Source: Acidobacteriota bacterium (GTDB lineage: Bacteria > Acidobacteriota > UBA6911 > RPQK01 > JADFOI01). From it: 7,843 nt of DNA. Position numbers and translations under genes: made by a program. Under the pieces are notes generated by a model. That model saw only the letters and a program-made list of their open reading frames with translations. It was not told the origin of the DNA and searched no databases. Shown here one piece after another: positions 1 through 6,652 of the stretch. The stretch covers positions 1 through 7,843 of the forward strand of contig JAPYTY010000088.1 in assembly GCA_029942065.1 (NCBI GenBank), written 5' to 3'. Position 1 is the first letter of the stretch, and every line of letters starts with the position of its first letter.

Positions 1-1314
1 CCCTTGGGCCGAAGAAAGCCCCAACCCATCCTGATACAACTCGGCAAGAATATCGGCGATATTGCCTGCCGTGTTGTTCTCAACCTGATAGACAAAGATC
101 TTGATGTTGGTGCCGGTGGTCGTGGCATCCAGTTTCTCTACCCATCTCTGGACTTCCTGGAACACTGAAGGGGAGCGAGTCACAACCAGCAGACTGTTCA
201 ACCGTTCGATGGTCACGATGCGCACCCCTGTCGCTGCCCCCCCAGGGGCAAAGATCAGGGCAAGATCCGCAGCGATATTGGTAGCCTGGTTGTAACGGAC
301 CGGAATGAGATCCACGGTTGTACGATCGAAATATTGCGTATCCAACAGCTCCACAAGCTTGAGAACCTGCTCGATGTTCCTCCTGAAGTCGGTGATCATG
401 AGCATGTTGGCGGTCGCATAATTGATCACGTTGGCACCGTTTGACACGAAAGGGGTAATCAGCGTGATCATATCGGCAGACGGAACATAGTGAAGGGAAA
501 TGATATAGGTCGCAACCCCTTCCGGACCGGTTGCCAGGTCACCCTCTTGCTGTGGAATGCTCAGCGCGGACACCACCGGCTGAGCTTCCGTGGGCGCTGG
601 TTGGGACGACTGGGGAGCAGGCACCGACTGAACAGAACCGGGGTCGGCTGGAGACTGCTCTACAGCCGGAGCCTGAGGCTCCTCCTGCCCAACTGTTGAT
701 GGAGCCTGGGGATCAACCACCAGTTCATGAGGAATCTTGGTCGCCTGTCCCAGGGGGATAATGACGTACATGTCATCCTGTTTGACGATTCCCTGACTAT
801 TCATTTGAAGGAGCTGTTCCAGGACCTCGAAGGCGTTCTCTCTGGGAATTTCCCCCACGGTGTAGATGCTGGCAGCCCCTCCCACTGCCGGAGTAATGAC
901 ATAGGAATATCCCAGCTCGCGCATCACCGTATCGATCACGGTCGTGAGGGGAACATTGGTGAATTGGAAAACCAGGCCTGAAGAGGGCTCCGGGGGCTCC
1001 GTCTGGGTACTTTCTTCCGAGATCGGCGCTTGTGGTTCCGGCGGAGTTACCTGTTCCTGTGACGGTTCAGTTTGTTCGTCCGACTCCGATGGTTCCTGAG
1101 CTGCCTCTTCCTGAGAAATCTGCTCTGGGAGATCCTCCTCCGGTTCGGTGGATAGATCCGGTTCCGGGGCAACTTCCTCCAATTCGACAGGCTCCTGGGC
1201 TGCAATCGACTCCTCTGTGGAAGAAGACTCCTCCTGCACGGATCCAGCAAAAACAATGACTGGGACCTGACCACTCAATAATAGGGCTATTGCAAAACAA
1301 AATACTCTCATCAT
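1..1314 (-). CDS. gspD: GspD, type II secretion outer-membrane secretin (5' part, runs off left edge)
   Basis: The frame is open for 438 codons from ATG 1314 to the window edge, so the C-terminal secretin barrel is not visible. Residues 1-23 look like a signal peptide (basic start, hydrophobic core, cleavage near VFA-G). Residues about 25-112 are a very acidic Pro/Glu/Gln linker. Residues 113-190 fit the N0 domain (FQFTNVPLTTVIDTVMRELG, then EIPRENAFEVLEQLL). A second Pro/Gln/Ala-rich linker covers about 195-265. Residues 268-328 fit N1 (YIISLHYVPSAD, then ANMLMITD), 331-396 fit N2 (VDLIPVRYNQATNIAADL, then RLNSLLVVTRS), and N3 starts near 403. Known role: the multimeric outer-membrane channel of the T2SS; the N-domains contact GspC and receive substrate. 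It follows the gspC-like gene by 34 bp. A second ATG lies at 1311. The ribosome site (GAAG) is weak. The linkers are longer than I would expect for this family. Confidence 0.93.
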   Translation of the reverse strand, partial: MMRVFCFAIALLLSGQVPVIVFAGSVQEESSSTEESIAAQEPVELEEVAPEPDLSTEPEEDLPEQISQEEAAQEPSESDEQTEPSQEQVTPPEPQAPISEESTQTEPPEPSSGLVFQFTNVPLTTVIDTVMRELGYSYVITPAVGGAASIYTVGEIPRENAFEVLEQLLQMNSQGIVKQDDMYVIIPLGQATKIPHELVVDPQAPSTVGQEEPQAPAVEQSPADPGSVQSVPAPQSSQPAPTEAQPVVSALSIPQQEGDLATGPEGVATYIISLHYVPSADMITLITPFVSNGANVINYATANMLMITDFRRNIEQVLKLVELLDTQYFDRTTVDLIPVRYNQATNIAADLALIFAPGGAATGVRIVTIERLNSLLVVTRSPSVFQEVQRWVEKLDATTTGTNIKIFVYQVENNTAGNIADILAELYQDGLGLSSAQG

Positions 1315-1348
1315 AATTACTTCAAAACACTTGTAAATGGCATTCTTG

Positions 1349-2080
1349 TTACCGACCCGGCGTTCTCTGAGAGGCTCTCGCCTGAGAGTCAGCTGCCGGA
1401 GCCGCCTGCCCTGAAACCACCGAAACCTCAATCCCGGTGCCCTTGGGCTGACCGGCCGAACTGCTGCTGGAGCTCTGCACCGCCGCAGGTGCAGAGCCCA
1501 CCGTGATCACGGAAATTACAGCGGCAGTGCCTTTGCCTACTTCAGCGGGAACCGACATGTGTGCTTCCGACATATCCAGAAGTTCTTCATGGTCCTTCCA
1601 TCTCAATCTCACCACCGAGTCTCCAATCTCTGCTACCCGGTAGCCCTGAACTGAATCTCCGACGTACACGGTACGCACCTGCGCCGGCTGACCGTCTTCG
1701 GTAGCAGTCAAGATAGCCTGCCTCTTTCCGTTCACAACCGACAGACCGTGCAGGAAGGGCCGGTCGGTCCAGGTTGGAGGTTCCTCTTCTGCGATCTCCT
1801 CTTCAGCCCCCTCTCCTTCCTCCTCCTCCTCAACTGCCGGGGGACGCCGATCCTCTGAGAAAAGATTCCTCTCTGAAATGACGATGAAATCAGAAAAAGG
1901 CAGGGAGGGACTCATCGGCTCGATACCCGAGAAAGGTGCGTCCCGCCCTTCCGTCCGGTTGACAATTCGCTCGAGGCTGTAGGCCTTCTCGAAATTTTCC
2001 CAGGCGGAAATGAATCGCATTGCTATCAAGCCAATACCCATCAGCATAAAAAAGTTGATGAAAACAACCCGTCGTTTCAT
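1349..2080 (-). CDS. gspC: GspC-like inner-membrane/periplasmic linker protein, HR domain without PDZ
   Basis: About 243 residues. A basic start (MKRR) is followed by one membrane helix at about 4-24, so the rest should be periplasmic. The motif DFIVISERNLFSED at about 65-77 matches the NLF hallmark that opens the GspC homology region. A run of mostly Glu (about 84-101) follows, then a small beta domain at about 107-170 (PFLHGLSVVNGKRQAIL, then VYVGDSVQGYRV and VVRLRW) that fits the HR domain. The tail, about 178-243, is Ser/Ala/Gly/Gln-rich and looks disordered; no PDZ domain or coiled coil is seen. Known role of GspC: it links the GspL/GspM platform to GspD N0. The position between gspM and gspD supports this. 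By position it also matches PilP of type IV pili. ATG 2080 is preferred because GGTG lies 6 nt upstream; GTG 2089 would add three residues. Confidence 0.8.
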   Translation of the reverse strand: MKRRVVFINFFMLMGIGLIAMRFISAWENFEKAYSLERIVNRTEGRDAPFSGIEPMSPSLPFSDFIVISERNLFSEDRRPPAVEEEEEGEGAEEEIAEEEPPTWTDRPFLHGLSVVNGKRQAILTATEDGQPAQVRTVYVGDSVQGYRVAEIGDSVVRLRWKDHEELLDMSEAHMSVPAEVGKGTAAVISVITVGSAPAAVQSSSSSSAGQPKGTGIEVSVVSGQAAPAADSQARASQRTPGR

Positions 2081-2110
2081 CTGTTCCACCCACTATTGAT
2101 GCTCAACATC

Positions 2111-2668
2111 CTAAAAAAGTTGAATGAACCCGGAAACATTCATGCGCGGCTGGATGCGTACTTGCTCCCTGGAACGAAAACTATTGAGGAAAAAATTCTC
2201 CACCATGAAGAATTTGGGATGAGCAGAAAGAGCGTACAGGAAGTTGGCCAGCTGCAGCATGTCGCTCTGGAGGTTGATCTGCAGGGTAACCTTGACGTAG
2301 TCCTCACCGACCTCCCGCTCCTGCAAAGGGTTGCTGCGAGTCACTCGAATATCGTTTTCAGCTGCCAGACCGCGCACGATCTCCTCCAGCTGAATGGTCG
2401 CCAGGCCCGTCTCCTGGGCGTCGAGCAACCTCTGGCGGTATGCGGCCAGCGCCCGGTCAAGATTGCCCAGTTCGGCTCCAAACATCCCCTCTTCTTGAAG
2501 GACCTGTATGTAGCGCTCCAGCAGCTCCTCCTTCTTTTCAAGTTCGTCTTCCACCTGAGCCGTGGCATCATAAAAGGGGAGGATCACCCCCATTACCACC
2601 AAAATCACGAATCCAGCGCCGCCGAGGACGATCAAGGCTCTTTGATCCCGCTTCATTAGTTTTTTCAT
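2111..2668 (-). CDS. gspM: GspM, T2SS inner-membrane platform protein (b-type, PilO-like)
   Basis: About 185 residues. A short basic cytoplasmic start (MKKLMKRDQR) precedes one membrane helix at about 11-31 (ALIVLGGAGFVILVVMGVIL). A charged coiled coil follows at about 35-85, rich in Glu/Lys/Leu heptads. The C-terminal part, about 90-185, fits the ferredoxin-like fold of the GspM/PilO family, including LQINLQSDMLQLANFLYAL and the ending VSGFIQLF. Known role: it pairs with GspL in the inner-membrane platform and stabilises it. It lies directly after gspL. ATG 2668 has AAAGGA 9 nt upstream. GTG 2674 is also in frame and shares one base with the gspL stop (TAGTG), but its spacing to that site is only 3 nt. 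Either start implies tight coupling to gspL. Confidence 0.88.
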   Translation of the reverse strand: MKKLMKRDQRALIVLGGAGFVILVVMGVILPFYDATAQVEDELEKKEELLERYIQVLQEEGMFGAELGNLDRALAAYRQRLLDAQETGLATIQLEEIVRGLAAENDIRVTRSNPLQEREVGEDYVKVTLQINLQSDMLQLANFLYALSAHPKFFMVENFFLNSFRSREQVRIQPRMNVSGFIQLF

Positions 2669-2673
2669 TTTCA

Positions 2674-4089
2674 CTAATCCTTTGAAGGATTCGCCCGAAC
2701 CCTGGCTTCAAAGCTGAATCTTTCTCCATCCTGTCGGTTGCGGTCCGGGGTAATGTAGCGTGACTCCACGCTTTCCAGAGACTGGGAATCCAGCAGTGTT
2801 TTCAGCAATGCCGAAGCGGAACCAGAAAAGCCGTTCAAGGTGACCCGATCTCCCTGTATATTCACGTTCTGCAAAAAGGAATCATCTGGTATTTTTTCCG
2901 TCAACTCCTTGAGAACTGTAAGAACCGTCTGATGGCCTTCCATAAAACCCTGAAGTGCCTCCAGCTCATCCAGGCTGTCTTCCATATCGCTTCTCAAACC
3001 CATGGTCTGGTCTACTTCGGGCTGGAGAAGCTGAATCTGAGATTCAACCTGGTCAAGAAGCTGCCGCTGCTGAACATACTCCCGCGTCATCACGGCCAAA
3101 CCCATGATAACCAACAACCCTGCCAACACCAGCGAGGTCACAAGACTGGGTCTTTCAGCAATCACGCGCTTTTCACGGGGAATCAGGTTTATTTTTCCGG
3201 GACGGGATTTCCTGATCCCGGAAATGGCCAGGCCGATAGCACCCACGCAGTCGGCTGTTCTGGAAGTCGAAATGACTCCCTGCTTCTTCAGATTAAGCTT
3301 TTCGGACAACAACTCGCAGTCATCAAATCTTTCACGGAACCCTTCGATGAAATCTTCTGCCAGGAGACCGCTCAGATAGATCTTGTCCAGTCCCTCCCAG
3401 ACCAGATCCAGATGGGAGAAAAATCGACCCAGCTCTTCCAATATCCACTCAAAGGTCAAATCCTCCGGAGATACGAGGATCTTCTCCGAAAAGAACTGCT
3501 CGGGACCCGTAACCAGAACCAACTCCATCCCATCCGGATCGATGGCCACCACCAGATGAGGAGCCTTCTGGGGATACCCGTCTTCATGTACTGAAAAGAC
3601 ATGAAACAGACCGACACCTGAGATGCGAATCGCGGCCGGGTAGAGGTTCAGTTCACGAAAAACATTGAGACGTTCCTCCAGGTACTCCCGGGGGACCATG
3701 ATGGTCTGAACCAGCAACTTGTTGGTCTGGACATTCCGTTCAAGCACCACATAATCGCTGTAGGATTGCTCCTCTTCCCCCGGCTCAAATTTCTGTAGCT
3801 GAAACTGCACCACCTGAGCCAGATTCTCTTCCACGTCCAGGGGCAGTTCAATCTCCCGAACCACCACCTGATCCCGGGAAAGGCCCAAAATGATATTGTC
3901 CCGGTCCAGGCCGTCGACTTCCTCGAACTTCTCAACCCAGGAGTACAGCTCCCCAGGCGGCAATTCCCGGTAGTTTTCGATCTGATCGCAGCTTCTTAGA
4001 ACGTATCCCCGGAGCCCCTTGGAGACCACGGCAAAGGTAAGACGGTTGCCACGAATTTCGACGCCCACAGCTGAATCAAGGTAGAACAT
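2674..4089 (-). CDS. gspL: GspL, T2SS platform protein with PilM-like and PilN-like halves
   Basis: 471 residues. Residues 1-295 form a cytoplasmic actin-like (PilM-type) domain: it opens LDSAVGVEIRGNRLTFAVV, has IELPLDVEENLAQVVQFQLQ at 80-99 and VVAIDPDGMELVLV at 180-193, and ends CVGAIGLAISG at 281-291. Residues 299-306 read KINLIPRE, the conserved motif that begins PilN-like sequences. One membrane helix spans about 316-334, followed by a coiled coil at about 336-380 and a small periplasmic ferredoxin-like domain at about 385-465 (LQNVNIQGDRVTLNGFSGSA). Known role: the cytoplasmic domain recruits the GspE ATPase, and the membrane and periplasmic parts pair with GspM. ATG 4089 is the only reasonable start. 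Only A-rich octamers lie upstream, with no Shine-Dalgarno site. The gene is separated from gspK by 305 bp, the only large gap in the operon. Confidence 0.92.
   Translation of the reverse strand: MFYLDSAVGVEIRGNRLTFAVVSKGLRGYVLRSCDQIENYRELPPGELYSWVEKFEEVDGLDRDNIILGLSRDQVVVREIELPLDVEENLAQVVQFQLQKFEPGEEEQSYSDYVVLERNVQTNKLLVQTIMVPREYLEERLNVFRELNLYPAAIRISGVGLFHVFSVHEDGYPQKAPHLVVAIDPDGMELVLVTGPEQFFSEKILVSPEDLTFEWILEELGRFFSHLDLVWEGLDKIYLSGLLAEDFIEGFRERFDDCELLSEKLNLKKQGVISTSRTADCVGAIGLAISGIRKSRPGKINLIPREKRVIAERPSLVTSLVLAGLLVIMGLAVMTREYVQQRQLLDQVESQIQLLQPEVDQTMGLRSDMEDSLDELEALQGFMEGHQTVLTVLKELTEKIPDDSFLQNVNIQGDRVTLNGFSGSASALLKTLLDSQSLESVESRYITPDRNRQDGERFSFEARVRANPSKD
2677..2690 (-). promoter_or_regulatory. 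gspM ribosome-binding site inside a small inverted repeat
   Basis: ATCCTT and AAGGAT are exact inverse complements separated by 2 nt; folded with a 4-nt loop this leaves a 5-bp stem. On the coding strand the AAAGGA arm is the best Shine-Dalgarno match for gspM, 9 nt before ATG 2668. The repeat covers the last codons of gspL. If it folds in mRNA it would hide the gspM site until ribosomes finishing gspL open it, which would couple the two genes. The repeat is seen; the coupling is inferred. A stem this short could occur by chance. Confidence 0.35.
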
Positions 4090-4090
4090 G

Positions 4091-4114
4091 GTTTTTTCGT
4101 TTGTTCGTTGGTTC
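4091..4114 (-). repeat. Three 8-bp tandem repeats abutting the gspL start codon
   Basis: Three adjacent octamers, plus-strand consensus GTTNGTTC (GTTTTTTC, GTTTGTTC, GTTGGTTC), end one base from the gspL ATG. On the coding strand they read GAACnAAC, so the region where a ribosome site would lie consists of A-rich repeat. They resemble the octamers between gspF and gspG (core TTGTTC), which suggests one repeat family. Confidence 0.6.
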
Positions 4115-4159
4115 GGTTATGACCTGATATTACGCCTTTTACTCTGTCTGGTTGTGTGC

Positions 4160-4370
4160 TTTTTACGTCGCCCCTTCAGGGCTCAAATCCTTTTAATACC
4201 TTCAATCCTGGGGCTCACGCCCCAGGCCATTACATACCGCTCCTTCGGAGCTCCGAAGTTTTCCAGAGGCCGCCACGGATTCGGCGCCTGAGGCGCCTCC
4301 CACATTTCCGGAAGGCCGTGCTTCTGTACGACCCTGCCGACTGACCCAAAGGGCGCACCGCCGTGCGCCC
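4160..4370. repeat. Hairpin-rich non-coding element between gspK and gspL (REP/BIME-like)
   Basis: The 305-bp gap 4090-4394 has no credible gene and holds a cluster of inverted repeats. They are: GCCC/GGGC at 4170-4182; CCTGGGGC/GCCCCAGG with a 4-nt loop at 4207-4226; GCTCC/GGAGC at 4239-4251, overlapping the perfect 16-nt palindrome CTTCGGAGCTCCGAAG at 4243-4258; GGCGCC/GGCGCC with a 3-nt loop at 4283-4297; TTCCGGAA at 4306-4313; and GGGCGCAC/GTGCGCCC with a 4-nt loop at 4351-4370. This arrangement resembles dispersed REP-like intergenic repeats that I recall from several Gram-negative groups, but I cannot confirm a family. No transposase or target duplication is seen. No hairpin is followed by a long T run, so a strong terminator is unlikely. 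Possible roles are transcript stabilisation 3' of gspK or partial polarity before gspL. Confidence 0.65.
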
Positions 4371-4394
4371 CTGCACATTGATTTATGGTCTCCA

Positions 4395-5399
4395 TCACAG
4401 TTCTATGTTCGATTCGTTCCAGTACAGGACCGAATAGCCTTTCGGGGAAGTTGGATCCACCCGTACCACGCAGCGGATACGGCCTATCACCTCTGAATCA
4501 TCGAGATATCCATCGCTGACCAAAGTATACACATTGGAACGAACGGTGGAGAGCACACGAGAGGCTTCCGTCGGGATCCCGGGAATTCTTTCCATGATCT
4601 CCGCGACATTAGTAATGGGCGCCTCCTGTCTCATGGCGACGATCTCCGTGGCAACATTGAAATCCAGGCCCGGGATTGCCGCCAATACCGGCAGGGGAGC
4701 AGAGTTGACGTTGATGCGATTGATGGTGGTGAAGGTGGTCAAATACTTTTGCAGAGCGTAGTACTCGATTTGTGCTCCATCCTGGGTCGTGCCTTTGTGG
4801 CCATAATAGATTTCCGGTGTGATTCCCTTGACCAGAAGAAGCTCTTCGGGAACATCAAAAAGGCCATTTTTGGCCAAATAGGGTTCCTGGAGTGCCTGGT
4901 AATAGTTGCTCTCGGCACCATTGAGTCGGTTCAAATCATCCCGATCCCGCCAATCCTCAATGGAATCGGTGATCATGTCGGCCTCCGCCTCTTCAAGGCC
5001 GACCATGATCAAAAGATTGTAAAGGAGATAACCGGGCGCAAGGTTTACATTCATCTTGCCGGTTTCATCACCGATCTGCACCCGGGCACCTCCACGAGCC
5101 AGGGGAAGGTCGATATAGCCGGTTAAAACCGGAGGGATGGCTTGTAAATCCCCCTCTCGTCTCTGCTGGATGCGAGCAAATGCCGTCTGGGCTTCGATGG
5201 CTTTGTAAATCGCATATTCAATCCCGGCACGGGCCAGGTAGTAGGATTCTTTCTGGTCTACCACATTTCGGGCGGCGTCGACCTCGGTGCGAATCGAGGT
5301 GGAAAACGAGAGCGCCAGCATGCTCATGGCCATCATTACCCACAGGACCACCACCAGAACGGCCCCTTCCGAATTGTGGAAGAATTTAAATCCACTCAT
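4395..5399 (-). CDS. gspK: GspK, minor pseudopilin at the pseudopilus tip
   Basis: 334 residues, the usual size for GspK and much longer than the other pseudopilins. The prepilin-type start has a short leader ending in NSEG, then a hydrophobic helix (AVLVVVLWVMMAMSMLALSF). There is no Glu at mature position 5, which is typical of GspK and fits its place at the tip. Family motifs follow in order: GKMNVNLAP, DSIEDWRDRDDLNRLNGAE then YY (the acidic loop of the helical insertion domain), GITPEIYYG, INRINVNSAPLPVLAAIPGL, and a helix-hairpin-helix-like stretch ending in ERIPGI. Known role: it caps the pseudopilus with GspI and GspJ. It follows gspJ by 32 bp, with GAGGTTGATC about 10 nt before the ATG as a plausible ribosome site. 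Its stop borders the hairpin-rich gap. Confidence 0.95.
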   Translation of the reverse strand: MSGFKFFHNSEGAVLVVVLWVMMAMSMLALSFSTSIRTEVDAARNVVDQKESYYLARAGIEYAIYKAIEAQTAFARIQQRREGDLQAIPPVLTGYIDLPLARGGARVQIGDETGKMNVNLAPGYLLYNLLIMVGLEEAEADMITDSIEDWRDRDDLNRLNGAESNYYQALQEPYLAKNGLFDVPEELLLVKGITPEIYYGHKGTTQDGAQIEYYALQKYLTTFTTINRINVNSAPLPVLAAIPGLDFNVATEIVAMRQEAPITNVAEIMERIPGIPTEASRVLSTVRSNVYTLVSDGYLDDSEVIGRIRCVVRVDPTSPKGYSVLYWNESNIEL

Positions 5400-5431
5400 C
5401 TTTGGATCAACCTCTGAAACCCCTGCCTCAC

Positions 5432-6160
5432 CTAAGTCCCAAAGAAATTGGCATTGATAGGGACAATGAGGTGGTGCTCGTCATAGCTAATTTTTATGGC
5501 CTGGGGAACGGCCGACATCTCTTCCCCGGTCCAGTAGTTCGCCCATTCATAGCTCTCGGACTCAGGGTTGTATCCGTAGTAGATGAACTCCAAATCGGTG
5601 ACCTGCTCGATCAGGGGAAGCGAATCCCCATCGGGCGCATCCACCATGGCCATGAAGCTACCCATTCCCAGGTAGCGGGCCTCCAGAGCTCCCAGAAAAA
5701 AGTCCCCAGCTTCGTCCTGTGCCAGTCCGTAACGAACGATGGTCAGGCCTGGATTCTCCTGCAACATCAACGGGGCGACGGTGGCGAAGGTCACCGAGTC
5801 GGGAGTTCCGTGAAACAGAGGAATCCGGGTAAAAGCAGGCAACTGTTGTCCCTGGGCCGCAGCCTGCTGGATGTCTATAAAGGATGCCGAGGGCCGGACC
5901 GGATACAAAGAGCCGATCTGTCGCTTGATCAGATCCTGAAGCACCCTCCGTCTGGCCTCGAACTCCAGACGTTCCTGACTTTTCTCATAACTATTCAAGG
6001 CCAGTCGAAAAGAAGAAAAAACGACACCGGCCATGAGACTGAGGATGGTGAAAGCGACGATCAGTTCCAGAAGAGTGAAGCCGCTGGCCGCTGGTCTTCG
6101 CCCAGCGCGTTCCTCCTGACTCCTGACTCCTGGCTCCTGGCTCCTGGAAATAATGCTCAT
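5432..6160 (-). CDS. gspJ: GspJ, minor pseudopilin with an unusually long repeat-encoded leader
   Basis: 242 residues. A leader of 27 residues precedes the prepilin peptidase site, cut after the Gly in AASG before FTLLELIVAF, with Glu at mature position 5. The N-terminal helix covers the next 25 or so residues, followed by RLEFEARRRVLQDLI and a beta-rich domain. The C-terminal PQAIKISY is typical of GspJ. Known role: minor pseudopilin of the GspH-I-J-K tip complex, inserted in the inner membrane before assembly. ATG 6160 overlaps the gspI stop (ATGA), so translation is probably coupled; there is no Shine-Dalgarno site. No other start codon exists in frame before the cleavage site, so the leader must include residues encoded by the 7-bp tandem repeat (SRSQEPGVRSQEE). 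Usual leaders have about 6-10 residues. Confidence 0.92.
   Translation of the reverse strand: MSIISRSQEPGVRSQEERAGRRPAASGFTLLELIVAFTILSLMAGVVFSSFRLALNSYEKSQERLEFEARRRVLQDLIKRQIGSLYPVRPSASFIDIQQAAAQGQQLPAFTRIPLFHGTPDSVTFATVAPLMLQENPGLTIVRYGLAQDEAGDFFLGALEARYLGMGSFMAMVDAPDGDSLPLIEQVTDLEFIYYGYNPESESYEWANYWTGEEMSAVPQAIKISYDEHHLIVPINANFFGT
6113..6147 (-). repeat. Five 7-bp tandem repeats inside the start of gspJ
   Basis: On the coding strand, three copies of CCAGGAG are followed by two of TCAGGAG, starting 13 nt after the gspJ ATG. The only difference between copies is the first base. Since 7 is not a multiple of 3, gain or loss of one or two units would shift the gspJ frame, while three units would preserve it. 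Each unit also contains the Shine-Dalgarno-like core AGGAG. Confidence 0.85.
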
Positions 6161-6627
6161 TGCTGGGTACCGAAAAGACGGCGAATGGCGTCCGCAGGGG
6201 GGTTGCGCCTAGGACCGGCGGTTTCTTTGGGAACGGTTTTCAGGCATACCGTTCGGTACAGCTTGCCATTACGATCATTTTTGAAATAAACGTCTACCTG
6301 AATGCTCAGCAAGTAAGCACCCGGTTCGACGATGTCAATCCCAAACTCGTCGTCCGGCGCCTCCCAGTTCCGCACCTCGGCCGTGTAGGCGAACTCCTCA
6401 TCCAGATCATCGGAAAACGACATCTCTCCTCGAACGGCCTCGTTGCTGAGGATTTCATTCATGACGTTTTCGGCATGATTCATGGCCTGATGAGCCATAT
6501 CGATGCGGTGAATGTTCTTGAGCCCTCCCGCGAAGATCTGCATCACCACGCCCACACCCATCCCCAGGATGGCCAGGGCCACCACGATCTCCAGAAGAGT
6601 GAACCCACGAGTACTTCTCACAGTCAT
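6157..6627 (-). CDS. gspI: GspI, minor pseudopilin
   Basis: About 156 residues from ATG 6627. The 8-residue leader MTVRSTRG precedes the prepilin peptidase site, then FTLLEIVVALAILGMGVGVV forms the membrane/assembly helix with Glu at mature position 5. The segment MAHQAMNHAENVMNEIL is the conserved helix continuation of GspI, and EVRNWEAPD plus LLSIQVDVYFKN fit its beta domain. Known role: it nucleates the pseudopilus tip with GspJ and GspK. The gene starts 25 bp after the gspH stop and overlaps gspJ by 4 bp (ATGA). TTG 6642 is an upstream in-frame alternative giving a 13-residue leader. ATG 6627 is preferred for its normal leader length, although neither start has a good ribosome site. The Arg-rich tail (GPRRNPPADAIRRLFGTQQ) is an extension I cannot assign. 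Confidence 0.91.
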   Translation of the reverse strand: MTVRSTRGFTLLEIVVALAILGMGVGVVMQIFAGGLKNIHRIDMAHQAMNHAENVMNEILSNEAVRGEMSFSDDLDEEFAYTAEVRNWEAPDDEFGIDIVEPGAYLLSIQVDVYFKNDRNGKLYRTVCLKTVPKETAGPRRNPPADAIRRLFGTQQ

Positions 6628-6652
6628 AAAATTGCCAATCAACGGCCAGTGC

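Noticed and set aside
2096..3594. Plus-strand frames opposite gspM and gspL (187 and 220 codons)
   Set aside because: Antisense to well-supported genes; no recognisable motifs.
4115..4160. Internal promoter for gspL
   Set aside because: The segment is AT-richer than its surroundings, but I see no convincing pair of -35 and -10 boxes with proper spacing.
4088..4344. Plus-strand open frames across the same gap
   Set aside because: They lie in the hairpin element and the octamer array; composition and peptides look like repeat translation, and no gene signals are present.
4351..4370. Rho-independent terminator after gspK
   Set aside because: The 8-bp stem is strong but on the coding strand is followed by only three T, then GGG, so it lacks the T tract. 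Partial termination cannot be excluded.
4183..4398. Minus-strand 71-codon open frame between gspK and gspL, touching the gspK stop
   Set aside because: It reads straight through the inverted repeats, has no family-like features and no good ribosome site. It is better explained as chance translation of the repeat element.
5402..6289. Long plus-strand open frame (295 codons)
   Set aside because: It is antisense to gspJ and gspI, which have clear family motifs; the frame is a codon-bias shadow.
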